Position numbers and translations under genes: made by a program. A DNA stretch of 7,009 bases from Planctomycetota bacterium (lineage in GTDB: Bacteria; Planctomycetota; Phycisphaerae; UBA1845): NCBI GenBank assembly GCA_022566435.1, contig JADFIX010000051.1, forward strand, positions 3,591-10,599, given 5' to 3'. The notes under the pieces are model-generated. The model had not been told where the DNA came from. It saw only the letters and a program-made list of their open reading frames with translations, and searched no databases. Positions 5,874-7,009 of the stretch are shown here, in pieces; position 1 is the stretch's first letter; each line of letters starts with the position of its first letter.

Positions 5874-6516
5874 GCGGTTGCGCCGCGCTCGCTCGTGCGC
5901 TGGCTTACCATCGGAATAAGCGACTCCGTGGACACACATGCGATCAAAGGTATCGCAAGGCCGGTAGTGGCTCACGAAACCGCGTTTTCACAAGAGGAAT
6001 TGCAGGATCCGCGGCTCGCCGGCCGTCCCACCCGGAATCGCGGCCCTGCGGTACAAGTCCAAATGCCGGCGTTTGCTGGCTACCAAGAGGTCGTTTCACG
6101 TCGAAAAACTCGACGACGGTGAATCGGCTTGCAAATATCCGTTGCCTGCGAACAGCGAGCGCGCATACAGCACAAGTTACTCGCCGACTCGTCAATCGTC
6201 GCCGAGACCAGAGGCGAGTGCCGTCATCCGCCAAGTCGACCTACTGCTTCGCTGACAGTCGCTCGACACACAACGTCCTAATATGCTCGCCGTAACTTGC
6301 TGTAAACAACAGACTTACGGATTACGTCCGATTCCTTCGAATAGTTATTTGCGGCCGTGCTACGCCGGTACTACTCTTCGTCACCGACAGAACTGGAGAT
6401 GATGGCGAGAACTCGCGCACGAAACTACAGAATGTCCGGGTGGACAGCACGGCTAGATGTCCAGGAAGTCGCTAGACCATGTCGATCGTGATTTCCTCTT
6501 TGCTTTGTATGAAATG
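5566..6516. other. Long stretch without a recognisable intact gene
   Basis: I find no tRNA, rRNA, CRISPR array, insertion-sequence end or known protein here. Open frames at 5895-6122 (plus), 5944-6234 (minus) and 6073-6255 (plus) overlap each other on opposite strands, have arginine/serine-rich compositions and no motifs, and look like chance frames. The first part (5566-5873) has two more protein-like frames, listed separately. The part after about 6256 is lower in GC and resembles ordinary spacer downstream of the WD40 gene. Confidence 0.5.
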
Positions 6517-7009
6517 TCAGCGAGGATTAACCGGATCTTGTGCTGGAGCGATGAGGTCTCCGCCGAGGATGACTTCCACGTACAGCGACGTCATCGAGGG
6601 GGCCAGTGTGCGTGGCGGATACGGCGGCAAGTCCCAGTCGAGATCGATGGCGGCCAATTCCGTTCGAACGGCACGAAGGTCCCAGACATGGACGATGTGT
6701 GCTAGCGGAAGCAGAAGTCGCTCGCCGTCTGTACTGAATGAAACCGCGCTGACTTTCGGTATGCCGGGAGTTTCGAACTCGGCAATGGTCTCCATCCGTC
6801 CAAGGTCGACGAGTTGGATCGACGGGTCCCGGCCGGCAAGGGCAACTATGCGACCGTCGAGTGAAAATGCGATCGGCCCCGGTTGGAACGTATACGCCGG
6901 TCGTTCAAAGCGGGCCGCTAGTTGCCAGGTAGTTGTCCGCCAGATATTGTGCTCGGCCGCACTGGTCACCAACCACTTACCATCAGGGCTGAAAGCCACA
7001 TTGGCACTT
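6517..7009 (-). CDS. C-terminal part of a WD40-repeat protein (5' end outside window)
   Basis: The frame is open from the window edge to TGA 6519-6517, giving about 163 visible residues. It holds at least three beta-propeller blades, with repeated VAFSPDGKWLV, IAFSLDGRIVALAG and VSFSTDGERLLLP signatures and blade ends such as IQLVDL and VHVWDL. After the last blade comes LRAVRTELAAIDLDWDLPPY. This LDWDxPPYPP tail is, to my knowledge, characteristic of planctomycete WD40 proteins, many of which carry a Ser/Thr protein kinase domain at the N-terminus. Whether a kinase is present here cannot be seen. WD40 domains act as protein-binding platforms. A GTG at 6999 lies inside a blade and is not a real start. 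The gene points toward the empty region and is probably not part of the minus-strand cluster, since about 950 bp and a plus-strand gene lie between them. Confidence 0.9.
   Translation of the reverse strand, partial: SANVAFSPDGKWLVTSAAEHNIWRTTTWQLAARFERPAYTFQPGPIAFSLDGRIVALAGRDPSIQLVDLGRMETIAEFETPGIPKVSAVSFSTDGERLLLPLAHIVHVWDLRAVRTELAAIDLDWDLPPYPPRTLAPSMTSLYVEVILGGDLIAPAQDPVNPR

Noticed and set aside
5944..6234. 96-codon minus-strand frame in the empty region.
   Set aside because: No ribosome site, Arg-rich chance composition, and overlap with equally open plus-strand frames.
79..6489. ACGATCGACA at 79-88 and its reverse complement at 6480-6489 as element-end repeats.
   Set aside because: A 10-bp match around CGATCG is expected by chance many times in 7 kb, and the second copy lies beyond the presumed element.

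Overview
The window looks like chromosomal DNA from a planctomycete. It has moderately high GC with G/C-rich third codon positions. It carries a DUF1580-type protein, a family I know almost only from Planctomycetes, and the tail of a WD40 protein with the WDLR...LDWDLPPYPP ending typical of that phylum. No database search was possible, so family names rest on motifs read by eye.

Layout. Positions 2-55 hold the last 17 codons of a plus-strand gene. Positions 52-533 (minus) hold a TerB-N domain gene that is frameshifted and cut off before its TerB core; no single uninterrupted frame shows it. Positions 604-3426 (minus) encode a 940-residue Zn finger / Toprim / DUF927-like ATPase replication protein. 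Its GTG start is set by a GGAGG and overlaps the stop of a short leader ORF (3423-3692). Upstream come a strong hairpin (3707-3747), the DUF1580 helix-turn-helix protein (3752-4054) and a 7+7 bp inverted repeat (4088-4103). Positions 4205-5008 (minus) encode a protein of unknown function with a C-terminal winged-helix-like region. A 197-bp divergent promoter region separates it from a small plus-strand protein with a GRFAKGNKGGPGNP motif (5206-5565). Positions 5566-6516 have no recognisable intact gene. Positions 6517-7009 (minus) are the C-terminus of the WD40 protein.

Function. From 5008 down to about 52 the minus-strand genes run in one direction and look like the replication and regulation module of an integrated mobile element. 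The DUF1580 protein would be the regulator or excisionase-like factor, the large protein the primase-helicase, and the decayed TerB-N gene former cargo. The plus-strand KGN-motif protein resembles small phage or satellite DNA-packaging-type proteins. No integrase, relaxase, capsid gene or att site is visible, so the type of element is inferred. The TerB-N remnant stopping about 25-30 bp from an unrelated gene end suggests that one edge of the element, or a deletion scar, lies near positions 55-85.
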